From Ardenticatenaceae bacterium (GTDB lineage Bacteria; Chloroflexota; Anaerolineae; Promineifilales; Promineifilaceae), in NCBI GenBank assembly GCA_011525915.1, contig WYBM01000015.1, forward strand, positions 1 through 64,000: a stretch of 64,000 bases of DNA, in the 5' to 3' direction. The position numbers were made by a program, and so were the translations under genes. Of the stretch, positions 7,901-16,157 are shown in pieces. How positions within the stretch are numbered: the stretch's first letter is position 1; every line of letters starts with the position of its first letter. Below the pieces are notes generated by a model. That model did no database searches. It was not told where the DNA came from and worked only from the letters and a program-made list of their open reading frames with translations.

Positions 7901-9436
7901 CGCCCCTATGATGTCATTATCAGCCCGGACGGGCAGCATCTTTACATCACCGGTGGGCACAACAGCGGAAATGAAGGTTACGTTTCGGTTTATGCGCGTG
8001 ACGCACTGGCCGGCTCTCTTACCTTTGTGCAGCGGCGCTATGAGGGAGAATTGATCGGCTGCTACATTATCTGCTTGTATATCAATGGGCTGGGGGGCGC
8101 GTGGGGGAGTGCCATCAGCCCTGATGGCCAAAACCTGTACGTGACTGGCTACTATGATGATGCCGTGGTGCGGTTTATTCGTAACCCCTTTGATGGCAAG
8201 CTGACGTATGGGGGACGTGTGGCCAATACCCTGGTGCAGGCCGCCCCCCCCGCTGAGGGTATCGAAGCTGTCGATGGGGTTGATGCCGTCAGCGCCGAAG
8301 GGCTGGATGGCGCCCGAGACGTTAAGGTCAGCCCCGATGGTCAATATGTCTATGTTACCGGGTCTCTTTCTGATGCCCTGGCCGTGTTTGGGCGCAACCC
8401 GGCCAACGGGGTTCTGACCCAGGTGCAGGTACTTTACCCGTTTTTTGGCTTGCCGGCTTTAGATAGTGCCTGGGAAATGAGCATCAGCCCTGACGGCACG
8501 GCCGTGTACGTGACTGGCAGCATGGATGACTCCGTGGTCGTTTTCCATACGGCCAACCCTGTACCTACATTGGACAGCCTGCTGCCAGCTTCTATTCAGG
8601 CGGGCAGCGGCGGCCCTACCATACGTGTGTTAGGCCAAAACTTTGTGCCTGGTGCGGTGGGGCGGGTGAATGCGGCTGATCGGCCCACCACTTACATCAG
8701 CCCCAGCGAAATTGAGGTTAAACTGACCAACGGCGATGTAGCCAGCGCCGGTTCCCTGACCATCAGTGCCTTTAATCCTACACCTGGCGGCGGCGATTCG
8801 CTCAACAGCCTGGTCTTCACCGTGACCGCGCCAGGGCAAAATCCTATTCCTTCCGTGGATTATCTACTGCCTGGCGGCACCAAGGCCGGTGACCCGGCCT
8901 TCACGCTGACGGTGTTTGGCGCCAACTTTGTCAGCGGGGCCACAGCCCAATGGAATGGTGTTGACCGGACAACAACGTTTGTCAGCAGCACAGAAGTGCA
9001 GATGGCCGTGACGGCGCAAGACTTGCTGTCACCTGGTGGGGCAGTTGTGATGGTGGTCAATCCTGGCCCTGGTGGCGGCGCCTCTAACGCCGTGGTGTTT
9101 GATGTGGCGGCGCCCGGCCAAAATCCGGTGCCTACCATCACCGGCCTGGCCCCCTACCATACCGTGGCCCGCGGTGCAGCCAGCGGCCCCAGAGTGGTGC
9201 GGGTCACCGGGCAGAACTTTATTCTGGGGGTACAGGCCCAGTGGAACGGCCAAAACCGGCCCACCCAGTTCATCAGCCAGACAGAAGTGCGGGTGACGTT
9301 AAACAGTTTTGATGTTGCTTTTGGCGGTTCCGGAGCGATCACCGTGGTCAACCCCGGCCCCGGTGGCGGCCCGTCTAACCCGGCCACCTTCACCATCTAT
9401 CCTTACGCCGTTTACCTGCCGATGCTTGTCAAATAG
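4988..9436 (+). CDS. Large secreted beta-helix/beta-propeller/IPT surface protein
   Basis: A 1482-residue exported protein. The start at 4988 has AAAGGAG 6 nt upstream; an in-frame ATG at 4916 would put charged residues before the signal peptide. Order of parts: signal peptide (1-~40, CLLALVISFALAGSAPVKA); a right-handed beta-helix (~45-550) with recurrent GGAIYN/GGGAIY turns, like polymorphic outer-membrane proteins; two immunoglobulin-like choice-of-anchor repeats (~578-683 and ~691-796) opening with GYGSNP; a beta-propeller (~804-1186) with repeated AISPDG...YVTG blades; three IPT/TIG repeats (~1191-1470) with NPGPGGG loops. The C-terminus is YAVYLPMLVK. No enzyme active site is evident; adhesion or surface display is the likely role. 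Confidence 0.85.
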   Translation: MYRYLRSLLFCSLFWRLTAMCLLALVISFALAGSAPVKALSTTTVNTTAVANNANDNNCDLWEALQAIADFNNNTDSDNNGSTASYHECATGAGPHVIIFAGPAAGGTITLNPALTTVLPWVTDDVTLTGPVVIDGNGGSGQNQVNSSIFHVNAGGKLTLLNLVVQNGYTSGAGGAILSLGSQDEINIIGSSIQNNKADGRGGAISASGKVNILASNFSGNKALGTDGPWGDAEGQGGAIYKSGYTSLNISLSNFAGNIATEGGGAIYTGADNGEISDTVFNGNIVDDNAPTDDTDGGGAIYNFGNNSDGGLTIIRSVFNGNLSFEGPGGAIQNASDGYLHVYDSSFNGNIAGDLTNEEMGGAIYNWEVLDIRRVTFMANVSARGNGGAVANDRTGDATFANVTFTGNGAPDGDGGAIWNGNTQQGGPASDVFLYNVTLSYNASPNAGAAIFNQTAGNHTVTLANTIIDGLGVPGAGDNCNEALTSQGYNIDSANTCGLNQSSDQHDTDPDLDTPGFNGGPLASLFTQALNAGSPAIDAGSNSVCANSYVENLDQRSDPRPKGITCDIGAFETDPLVAGYGSNPVQPGPVVVGSTSVGVPVTNTFTILSVGNTTLQVSNPTLGGANAAEFAVLTSFPQNINAGSSRAVELECAGSTVGDFTATLTLDTNAPATPSVTYNLQCHVEAAPTPGYGSNPGAPGPLDFGQVYVGQSAGRTLTFFETGNATLNVPTADLSGANPSDFNFNAYDSSINDGEPPVNIPITCTPSDFGVRTAVLTLTTNDPLRPSVSYNLVCEGMPLPPAPLEWPGLSYINGQGGLNSLDGAYDVAISPDGLHAYVTSFNSDSLTVFSRHAATGALTFVMSTSNLDMDGPQKVAISPDGTQVFVTARATDAFLVFNRNASSGIVTLADVFINGQGGVTGLDYPYGIAVSPDGRYLYVTGFLSNSLVTFSRDSNGNVAYETTLVDGVNLDRPYDVIISPDGQHLYITGGHNSGNEGYVSVYARDALAGSLTFVQRRYEGELIGCYIICLYINGLGGAWGSAISPDGQNLYVTGYYDDAVVRFIRNPFDGKLTYGGRVANTLVQAAPPAEGIEAVDGVDAVSAEGLDGARDVKVSPDGQYVYVTGSLSDALAVFGRNPANGVLTQVQVLYPFFGLPALDSAWEMSISPDGTAVYVTGSMDDSVVVFHTANPVPTLDSLLPASIQAGSGGPTIRVLGQNFVPGAVGRVNAADRPTTYISPSEIEVKLTNGDVASAGSLTISAFNPTPGGGDSLNSLVFTVTAPGQNPIPSVDYLLPGGTKAGDPAFTLTVFGANFVSGATAQWNGVDRTTTFVSSTEVQMAVTAQDLLSPGGAVVMVVNPGPGGGASNAVVFDVAAPGQNPVPTITGLAPYHTVARGAASGPRVVRVTGQNFILGVQAQWNGQNRPTQFISQTEVRVTLNSFDVAFGGSGAITVVNPGPGGGPSNPATFTIYPYAVYLPMLVK

Positions 9437-9447
9437 GCATGGCTCTG

Positions 9448-9479
9448 AGGTTGGCGCAGTTGGAAAACTGCGCCAACCT
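9448..9479 (+). terminator. Long hairpin between convergent genes
   Basis: A perfect 14-bp stem (AGGTTGGCGCAGTT with its complement AACTGCGCCAACCT) around a GGAA loop. It sits 12 nt after the stop of the secreted-protein gene and before the convergent peptidase gene, so it can terminate from either side. Confidence 0.8.
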
Positions 9480-9499
9480 TACACATTTATGCTGTCGGC

Positions 9500-10660
9500 T
9501 TAAAACGCCTGCAATAAGGCCACATGACCACGCAGGCTTTCGGCCATTTTGGCGATGCTGATGCTTTCATCTACTACGTGAGCCTGGTTTTCTTCACTGG
9601 CGGCGTAGCCGATCATGGTCAGGTTGTAGGGCACAAAGTGACGGCCGTCTGTGGCAAACTGGTAGCGGGTAAACGGTACTTCGTGCGCTACCGCTGCCTG
9701 TAAAATGGCCTGTGCCCGTACCGCCTTCTCATCATCTGGTGGGGTGTAAAAGCCGAAGATAGGTGCATCGGAATCAGGGTAGGGTGTGGGAGGCGCACAC
9801 CAGGCATCGCTGATGTCATGTGGCCAGTCGCCTGCCAGTTGGTGCACAAAGGTTTGCAGGCTGTTGATGCTTTCCACGGCCGTACGGAAATCCAACAGCA
9901 CCCGCGTCCAGGCAGGGGTGACGTTGCTGCTTTTGGTGTCTACCTCGATGATGGTGGGGGCGACTGTGGTGGGCCCTAAGACGGGGTGGCTGGGCCATGT
10001 ACCCTGAGCCGTCTGCAGCCGCTGTAGGAAGCCGGCCAGGGCATAATTGGGATTTTGCGCTTTGTCGGGCACGCTGGCATGAACGGAACGGCCGTGAAAT
10101 GTCAGCCACATCTGGATAACGCCGCGATGCCCCAGGGCGATCTGGTTATCTGACGGTTCACCCAGCACGACCAGGTCTACGGCATAATCAAGGTTTTTTA
10201 CCCAGTGTTCGGCCCCGGCACCGCCAATTTCTTCCTGAACGACGCCGGTAAAAACAACGTCGCGGCGGGGGCGGGCGCCGGCCCGCCGCAAGGCGGCCAT
10301 GCTGTACACCTGCACGGCCAGCGGTCCTTTGATGTCACAGGCACCCCGGCCGATCAGCCGGCCGTCCACAATTTGCCCGCTGTATGGCGGCACTCGCCAC
10401 AAGGTTGGCTCGCCGGGGTCTACATGATCCAGGTGTGTGTTGAGGACAATAGCTCCCAGCGAAGGATCGGTGCCTCGTACACGGCCGTTCACGTTTCCTA
10501 TCTCATCCAACCACACCTCATCAAACCCAAGTTTCCGGCATTCGGCCGCCACCACGGCGGCAATCTCCGCTTCAGCAAACGGCATGCTTGGCGTCTGAAT
10601 CAGCCGCTGCGTAAACGCTACACAATCGTCTAACAGTTCCTCAAAATCAATCGTTGACAT
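9500..10660 (-). CDS. M20 family metallopeptidase (ArgE/DapE/YgeY-like)
   Basis: A 386-residue zinc-dependent amidohydrolase. Metal ligands are visible: NTHLDHVDPGEP (His and catalytic Asp), GRGACDIKG (bridging Asp), VQEEIGGAG (general-base Glu and ligand), and a C-terminal ATDGRHF segment; the dimerisation lid contains GRSVHAS. It fits peptidases that remove acyl or aminoacyl groups. AGGAGG lies 14 nt before 10660. An alternative start at 10699 overlaps the upstream stop as TAATG. It ends a three-gene operon with a SanA-like protein and a second M20 enzyme. Confidence 0.88.
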   Translation of the reverse strand: MSTIDFEELLDDCVAFTQRLIQTPSMPFAEAEIAAVVAAECRKLGFDEVWLDEIGNVNGRVRGTDPSLGAIVLNTHLDHVDPGEPTLWRVPPYSGQIVDGRLIGRGACDIKGPLAVQVYSMAALRRAGARPRRDVVFTGVVQEEIGGAGAEHWVKNLDYAVDLVVLGEPSDNQIALGHRGVIQMWLTFHGRSVHASVPDKAQNPNYALAGFLQRLQTAQGTWPSHPVLGPTTVAPTIIEVDTKSSNVTPAWTRVLLDFRTAVESINSLQTFVHQLAGDWPHDISDAWCAPPTPYPDSDAPIFGFYTPPDDEKAVRAQAILQAAVAHEVPFTRYQFATDGRHFVPYNLTMIGYAASEENQAHVVDESISIAKMAESLRGHVALLQAF

Positions 10661-10698
10661 TAGTAATGATTTGTCCTCCTGTGGAAATTTCTTTGTCA

Positions 10699-11319
10699 TT
10701 ATTCGATCAGGTATACCCCATAAGCCACAACCTCGCGGGCAAAGGCCCGTGATTGGGTGAACCAGCTGATCCAGTGGATTGTGCGGGTGGGAGAAGAGGT
10801 GGCATCCATGTGCAGGTCATGGGCCAGGGAGAGGGCGCGGCGCATGTGGTAAGGAGTGCTGACGATGAGAAAGCTGTGCAGCCCATTTTCATGGGCTACA
10901 GCCCGGGCATTTGCCAGATTTTCCCGTGTGTTGGTGGAATCGGTTTCGATGAGAATAGCCGCTGCCGGTACACCCTGCGCCAGCGCATAGCTGCGCCCCA
11001 CTTCCGCTTCTGCCAGCCTATCACGCCGCCCCACGCCGCCGGTAAAGATGATGGCCTGTACGGTCCCCTGGTGGTACAGGTGAACGGCGTGGTTGATGCG
11101 CTCACGGAAGACGGGCGACGGCCGTTCACCATACACGGCCGCTCCCAACACGATGGCTGCGTCAGCCGGGCGGGTTTCGTCGCGCAAACTGAAGCGGTAT
11201 ACGTCACTCGCAATACCTGCTAATAGCAGCCCCAGCATGGCAAAGGCAGCCAGGATAAGCTGCTTAAGTCGTTTGCCCATCGACAAAAAATAAGTGGCAT
11301 GTACTCGTTTACCGTTCAC
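10699..11319 (-). CDS. SanA/YdcF family (DUF218) membrane-anchored protein
   Basis: About 206 residues. An N-terminal membrane anchor (LILAAFAMLGLLLAGIAS, ~20-37) precedes a DUF218 domain with DAAIVLGAAVYGERPSP, IIFTGGVGRRDRLAEAEVG, and IETDSTNTRENLANA followed by FLIVSTPYHMRRA. These are the conserved blocks of SanA/YdcF proteins, linked to envelope integrity, whose chemistry is poorly defined. The start is a GTG at 11319 overlapping the last codons of the upstream peptidase; an internal ATG at 11280 is possible. The stop overlaps the next frame as TAATG. Confidence 0.85.
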   Translation of the reverse strand: MNGKRVHATYFLSMGKRLKQLILAAFAMLGLLLAGIASDVYRFSLRDETRPADAAIVLGAAVYGERPSPVFRERINHAVHLYHQGTVQAIIFTGGVGRRDRLAEAEVGRSYALAQGVPAAAILIETDSTNTRENLANARAVAHENGLHSFLIVSTPYHMRRALSLAHDLHMDATSSPTRTIHWISWFTQSRAFAREVVAYGVYLIE

Positions 11320-12547
11320 CGATTAGCCTCAGGATGGCCATGACATTTAACAGGGCTTTGGGCCCAAAAGAGGGTGCATACACATACTCTTGCTCCTTGC
11401 TGCCGTCAGGACTGCGTTCCGAACAATGGGCGTTGCCACCTGACGGCCCCAGGCCGTCAAGGGTAGGCACATGCGCCCAAAGGTGGTTGCCGTCACTCAA
11501 ACCGCCGCGTTCCTCACGATGAACCACAAAGCCCAACTCGGCCCCGGCTGCCTGCCAGATAGCCAACAACCCCTCGGTCGCCTCATTGACCGGCCAGGGT
11601 TGGGTCTGGTTGACAAGGGAGATAGTAACACGACAGGTGAAATCACCGTTGGCGCTGCCCACAGTGGCCAGGTTGTTCAGCGCCAGCATATGCGTGATGC
11701 CTTGTTGGTAGACGGCCGTGTCAAATGCCCGCATCTCGACCGTGGCTACTGCCAGGTGGGGCACCCGGTTGGTGACGGTGCCTCCGGCGATGGTGCCCAC
11801 GTTAAATGTCAGGTCCTTCGCATAATCAGTAAGATCGTGAATGTGGCGGATAACTTCCGCCATCTGTACAATGGCGTTGGCGCCCCGGTCATGCGCGGAA
11901 CCGGCATGGGCTGCTTTACCTTCTACGGCCACGTGGTAGGAAGCCATGCCTTTACGCCCGGTCACTACCTGAAAGGCATGGCGGCGCATCATACCGGCTT
12001 CAAACACCAGGCAGGCCAGCGCCTCTGTGCCCAATCGCTCCAGGCATAACCCGCCAAAATCATCTTCGGCCACCTCTTCACAGGCATTAAGCATCACCAG
12101 CCAGGTGATCTCCTCAAACACAGCGGGCAAGACGGCCTGGAGCGCAGACAGCACCATGTAAATCATCACTGTGCCCCCTTTAATGTCTACCGTGCCTGGC
12201 CCATAAATGCGTTTGCCCTCACGCCGCCAGCGAAAATTATGCCGCGCTTCTTCATCGGGCGGAAAGACCGTATCCAGGTGAGAAACCAGGCCGATTTTAC
12301 GCCCACTGCGGCCGGGCCGGGTTAGCACCAGATGTTTACCGTAAAGTGGATTTCTCGCTTGCATGGTTTCGGCATGAAACCCCAAACCGGCAAAGGCCAC
12401 GGCCGTCGCTTCTACTAAGTGATTAACGCCCTCGGCGTTGGCGGTAAAACTATTGATGGCTACCAACTGCTTAAGTAACTTTAAATGTTCAGTTTCGTGT
12501 GCCCGTAAGTGTGCTTTTAACTTTTCTACCGTGTCTACATTTGCCAT
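11309..12547 (-). CDS. M20 family metallopeptidase (carboxypeptidase G2-like)
   Basis: A 412-residue zinc peptidase. Active-site blocks are VSHLDTVFPPDEE, GPGTVDIKGGTVM, NACEEVAEDDFG (general-base Glu) and a lid segment GKAAHAGSAHDRGANAI, the arrangement seen in glutamate carboxypeptidase/CPG2. No signal peptide is visible, so it is probably cytoplasmic. The start at 12547 has AGAGG 8 nt upstream; the longer frame to 12607 lacks one. It is the first gene of the operon with the SanA-like and second M20 genes, divergent from a WYL regulator that may control it. Confidence 0.88.
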   Translation of the reverse strand: MANVDTVEKLKAHLRAHETEHLKLLKQLVAINSFTANAEGVNHLVEATAVAFAGLGFHAETMQARNPLYGKHLVLTRPGRSGRKIGLVSHLDTVFPPDEEARHNFRWRREGKRIYGPGTVDIKGGTVMIYMVLSALQAVLPAVFEEITWLVMLNACEEVAEDDFGGLCLERLGTEALACLVFEAGMMRRHAFQVVTGRKGMASYHVAVEGKAAHAGSAHDRGANAIVQMAEVIRHIHDLTDYAKDLTFNVGTIAGGTVTNRVPHLAVATVEMRAFDTAVYQQGITHMLALNNLATVGSANGDFTCRVTISLVNQTQPWPVNEATEGLLAIWQAAGAELGFVVHREERGGLSDGNHLWAHVPTLDGLGPSGGNAHCSERSPDGSKEQEYVYAPSFGPKALLNVMAILRLIGER

Positions 12548-12654
12548 GTAAGAACCTCTAATGAAAGGGATGTGTGTATTTATAACACTCAGTAGAAGGA
12601 GGCACAAACAAGGGTGGCCTTACGCCTCGGCTCATGCGCTCATCCGCAAAGGAC

Positions 12655-12683
12655 TTGACAATAACTGGTTTTTCGCGTAAAAA
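12655..12683 (+). promoter_or_regulatory. Promoter of the WYL regulator gene
   Basis: TTGACA at 12655-12660 followed after 17 nt by TAAAAA at 12678-12683. It points to the regulator gene, with transcription expected to start at about 12690, inside an inverted repeat. Confidence 0.6.
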
Positions 12684-12688
12684 TAGAA

Positions 12689-12721
12689 CATATGGTCTGT
12701 AATGAAGAGCAGCAGACATAT
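12689..12721. promoter_or_regulatory. Inverted repeat, possible WYL-regulator operator
   Basis: ACATATGGTCTG and CAGACATATG form an inverted repeat (one base bulged in the left arm) separated by about 11 nt. It lies at the expected transcription start between the divergent regulator and peptidase genes. Confidence 0.5.
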
Positions 12722-12737
12722 GATAGTTATTTTGTAA

Positions 12738-13739
12738 ATGACAGCTCTCCTATTTCCTATGACACGATTAGCTTCCCGTACCTCACGCCTACGGCAGATT
12801 GAAGAGATGCTGGTGCTGCATCCGGAAGGGATGCGGGCTGTTGACCTGGCAGAAAGGCTAGATGTTGACCGGCGTACGGTTTATCGGGATGTGGAGTTTT
12901 TATGTGAACAGGGTATCCCTGTCTGGCAAAAAGACGGCCGTTTTGGTATCAACCGCACCAGCTACCTGAGCACCGTGCACCTGACTTTCCATGAAGCCAT
13001 TGCCCTGATGCTGGCCGGGCTGCTGCTCAGCCGCACCATTGACGAGCGCAATCCACACGCTATGACGGCCTTACGCAAATTGGCCATGACACTGCCACGG
13101 CCGTTTACACCCCATCTCAAACGGGCGGCTGACCGGGTGTCCGCCAACAGCGAAGGGCAGCGGCAAATTGCCGTGCTGGAAGCGCTGGCGGAAGGATGGG
13201 GTACTGGCTACAAAGTGAAGATTGGTTACCGATCACCGCGCAGCGGCCAACTACGAGAGCGTCTGCTGGCGCCCTATGCCCTGGAGCCCACGCCTTCGGG
13301 TATTTATGTCATTGGTTATGATGATTGGGCCAGTGATATTCGCACGTTTAAATTAGATAGGCTGGAAACGGCCGTGGTTACCGCCCGCAAATTCAGCATA
13401 CCGGAAACATTTGACCTGGAGGCACATCTGGCTTCTGGCTGGCGCATTATGGCCGGGGATACCATTAGTGAAGTGGCCTTAAAATTTACGCCGGAAGTAA
13501 CCCCCCACATTCATGAACGGCAGTGGCATCCTACGCAAACATTAGAAAACCTGAGTGGCGGGGGTTGTATACTTAAAGTGTATGTGGCCCAACCTCAAGA
13601 AATGCAGCCTTTCATTCGCAGTTGGGGGGCGCAGGTGCGGGTATTGGCGCCTGAATGGCTGCGTGACCAGATTGCCGCGGAACTGCACCTGGCCGCTGCC
13701 CAGTATGTGCTGCCCGATGATCAGCCACCGACCCACTGA
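12738..13739 (+). CDS. HTH/WYL-domain transcriptional regulator (YafY-like)
   Basis: A 333-residue regulator. The N-terminal winged helix (~14-68) reads RLRQIEEMLVLHPEGMRAVD then LDVDRRTVYRDVEFLCEQG. The middle holds the WYL ligand-sensing domain (~155-225), where YRSPRSGQLRERLLAPYAL leads to the conserved strand YVIGYDDW and a characteristic IRTFKLDRLE segment. A C-terminal extension (~240-325) is the WCX-type part. WYL domains sense nucleotides or nucleic acid in some systems. It is divergent to the peptidase operon. Its last codons (PPTH) lie in an ACTG-rich tandem repeat. The start could also be ATG 12759; no strong ribosome-binding site separates them. Confidence 0.87.
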   Translation: MTALLFPMTRLASRTSRLRQIEEMLVLHPEGMRAVDLAERLDVDRRTVYRDVEFLCEQGIPVWQKDGRFGINRTSYLSTVHLTFHEAIALMLAGLLLSRTIDERNPHAMTALRKLAMTLPRPFTPHLKRAADRVSANSEGQRQIAVLEALAEGWGTGYKVKIGYRSPRSGQLRERLLAPYALEPTPSGIYVIGYDDWASDIRTFKLDRLETAVVTARKFSIPETFDLEAHLASGWRIMAGDTISEVALKFTPEVTPHIHERQWHPTQTLENLSGGGCILKVYVAQPQEMQPFIRSWGAQVRVLAPEWLRDQIAAELHLAAAQYVLPDDQPPTH

Positions 13740-13777
13740 ACACTGACCACTGACCCACTGACCACTGACCCACTGAT
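13730..13777. repeat. ACTG-rich short tandem repeat
   Basis: The 15-base unit ACCACTGACCCACTG occurs twice in tandem, flanked by further CACTGA copies. It overlaps the stop codon of the WYL regulator gene and ends just before the convergent gene at 13782. It resembles the tandem array at 21475-21570 in composition. Confidence 0.8.
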
Positions 13778-13781
13778 TAAA

Positions 13782-14816
13782 TCACCGCATCAAAAACCCC
13801 ATCATCATATTTTTAGCTGCTTCCAGTTCTGGTAATGTATCTACCAGGTTAATTTGGCAACCAATTCTTTGGGCTACTGGTTCTAGAAATGAAGCCAGCG
13901 GGGGAGATAACACACGGATAGCTTGGGGCTTGGTTTTGGTGCGGGCCAACAACTGCACCACTTTCTTGGGCACAGATGCCCACATATCTTCTGGTGTAGG
14001 GTCGGCGATCAGGGTGTCTGCGCCTAGTATCATGCCACTTTGGGGATCAACCATAAACAGGGTGTAGGGGTAATACGGCCGTTCCCCTCGTTCACCCACC
14101 GGCGCCGGCGTCCAGAAGAAGTCGACATCCACCCTGGCCGTGGTGGGTCTGGCCTTTTCTAGAATGGCCAGGGCATGCAGGTCCATAAGCAGGTGATATT
14201 CTTTGGGCCCTGGCGGCGGGATTTTTTGCAGTTCATCATGCCATTGCCAACGGCCGTTTTTCTGGCGGGGCACCCGTACCAGGTACTTGGTGTCATCATC
14301 GGTGTCAAGCAGGCCAGCATCCTCCTTATAACGTGCGGCTACATCCAATGCCTGTTCCAGAGCATGGTGCATAAAACGCGCTTCAGCGGCCGTAAGCTGC
14401 CAGGGAACCATGCCTGGCGTAAAGTTTTGAAACAGAGGCCATGCCTGCTGGCCACGGTACTTTCGGCCGAGCTGCTTGATGATGTCCCGATCTTTGGCCG
14501 GCACATCGTTACGGTTTTCAAACGACGCCTGAATTTGTGGTGTGTTCAGGATCATTTCTGGCTGCAGGTAAGGCCCGGCATTCTGAATTTCCCAAAAGCG
14601 GTACAGCCCTTCTGCGCCCAGATACAGCGTAAGGGCATAATGTTCACCCAGTTGTCCCATCACGCTGACAAACCCTGGTTCACCTGTTTCGGGGTCTAAG
14701 ACGCCAAAGACATCAGTCTCTGTCATCCATTCCCAGGGGGCTGCCTCTTTCACTCGATCCATCACTTCATAAAGGGGGCGCCATTCTTCTAAACTAGGCG
14801 GGGCATCATGCTTCAT
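13782..14816 (-). CDS. DUF7309/DUF6930-type protein of unknown function
   Basis: A 344-residue soluble protein. The N-terminal half (APWEWMTETDVFGVLDPETG, then GEHYALTLYLGAEGLYRFWE) and the C-terminal half (LFMVDPQSGMILGADTLIAD, then VLSPPLASFLEPVAQRIG) match a two-domain family that I recall as DUF7309 plus DUF6930; this family call is from memory. No catalytic motif is evident. It starts inside the stop of the upstream aminotransferase gene (ATGA, 14813-14816), so the two are translationally coupled. Confidence 0.7.
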   Translation of the reverse strand: MKHDAPPSLEEWRPLYEVMDRVKEAAPWEWMTETDVFGVLDPETGEPGFVSVMGQLGEHYALTLYLGAEGLYRFWEIQNAGPYLQPEMILNTPQIQASFENRNDVPAKDRDIIKQLGRKYRGQQAWPLFQNFTPGMVPWQLTAAEARFMHHALEQALDVAARYKEDAGLLDTDDDTKYLVRVPRQKNGRWQWHDELQKIPPPGPKEYHLLMDLHALAILEKARPTTARVDVDFFWTPAPVGERGERPYYPYTLFMVDPQSGMILGADTLIADPTPEDMWASVPKKVVQLLARTKTKPQAIRVLSPPLASFLEPVAQRIGCQINLVDTLPELEAAKNMMMGFLMR

Positions 14817-15976
14817 TTTGCACTCCTTAATCTTTGCAGCCGTGCGGCTGCCTCTGCCAGCACTGGCTGTGATTTGCAGAAAGTAAAGCGCGCCAGCTGC
14901 GCGCCGTCAGCAGGGTGGTGGAAGAAGGCGCTGGGGGGGATGGCGGCCACGCCGATTTCTGTGGTCAGGTAGCGGCAAAAGGCCACGTCATCTGAAAAGC
15001 CCAGATCGCTAATATCTACCATCACGAAGTAGGTGCCGGCAGGCGTGATCGGCGGCAGGCCGGCGTCTTGTAATGCCTTGACAAGGAAGTCTCGTTTTTG
15101 TTGGTAATCATGGGTTAGTGCCATGTAGTAGTCATCATGGGTAGATAGAGCGGTGACTGCGGCTTCTTGCAATGGCGCAGCCCCACAAAAGGTCATAAAC
15201 TGGTGTGCCCGAAAAGCGGCGGCCAGCAAATCTGGAGGGGCCATGATCCAGCCAATCTTCCAGCCGGTGACGCTAAACGTTTTGCCCAGGCTGGAAATGG
15301 TGAGCGTGCGGTGGGCCATGCCTGGAAATTGCGCCAGCAGGTGGTGCTTACGGCCGTCAAACACTATATGTTCATACACTTCATCTGTGAGCGCCAAGAC
15401 GTCATGTTCCTGGCACAGATCCGCTATCATGCCCAGCTCATCATGTGTAAATACTTTGCCGGTAGGGTTGTGTGGTGTGTTGACGACAATGAGCTTCGTT
15501 TTGTGGTTAAATAGTGCGGCCAATTCTGCCCGGTCAACAGCCCAATCAGGCTGGCGCAGGGTATAAAAACGGGGGACACCGCCAGCCAACAACACATCAG
15601 GCACATAGGAATCATAAAACGGCTCAAAGAGGATCACCTCATCACCAGGGTTCACCAGGCCTAACACGGCGGCGCACAGGGCTTCAGTGGCCCCATGGGT
15701 CACCAGAATGTCGTGGTTAGGGTCTACCTCCAAACCGTAGTGGCGTTTAACTTTAGCGGCGATAGCTTGTTTAAGCGCCGGACGGCCGTAACTGGGGGCA
15801 TACTGATTCAGGTCTGCTGCTATGGCTGCGTGGGCCGCCTCTTTGAGGAACGTGGGCGCGGCAAAGTCAGGGAAGCCCTGCCCCAGATTGACGGCGTCAT
15901 GGGCCACGGCCAGCGCTGTCATCTCTGCAAATATAGTGGTGCCAAAACCTTGTACCCGGTTTGCCAGATAAGTCAT
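14813..15976 (-). CDS. Class I/II PLP-dependent aminotransferase
   Basis: A 387-residue fold-type I aminotransferase. Visible blocks are NLGQGFPDF near the N-terminus, VTHGATEALCAAVLGLVNPG, the cofactor-contacting NTPHNPTGK, LTDEVYEHIVFDG, and the PLP lysine in SSLGKTFSVTGWKIGW. The closest family type is the methionine/kynurenine aminotransferase group (YbdL-like), which moves amino groups from bulky amino acids to 2-oxo acids. No signal peptide is present. It is the first gene of a two-gene unit with the DUF protein. Substrate is not certain. Confidence 0.92.
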   Translation of the reverse strand: MTYLANRVQGFGTTIFAEMTALAVAHDAVNLGQGFPDFAAPTFLKEAAHAAIAADLNQYAPSYGRPALKQAIAAKVKRHYGLEVDPNHDILVTHGATEALCAAVLGLVNPGDEVILFEPFYDSYVPDVLLAGGVPRFYTLRQPDWAVDRAELAALFNHKTKLIVVNTPHNPTGKVFTHDELGMIADLCQEHDVLALTDEVYEHIVFDGRKHHLLAQFPGMAHRTLTISSLGKTFSVTGWKIGWIMAPPDLLAAAFRAHQFMTFCGAAPLQEAAVTALSTHDDYYMALTHDYQQKRDFLVKALQDAGLPPITPAGTYFVMVDISDLGFSDDVAFCRYLTTEIGVAAIPPSAFFHHPADGAQLARFTFCKSQPVLAEAAARLQRLRSAK

Positions 15977-16157
15977 CTTCCCTCCATGTGGGGCAGTCTG
16001 TAACCCATGAATCGCTGCAGGCAGTATGATGCATAGGACAGCGTGATTGTGGCAGAGATACGGCCGTTGTGCAAGAAAGTTCTACGCTACCTTAGCGGTT
16101 TCTGATGCCGGGCCTCAAATTCTGGAACGTTCGTTTCAGATAGAGTACACTACCAGT

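Noticed and set aside
5405-8344. Long antisense ORFs opposite the secreted protein (5405-6010, 6095-6901, 7559-8344)
   Set aside because: They are shadows of a GC-rich repetitive coding frame; they show low-complexity sequence and no start signals.
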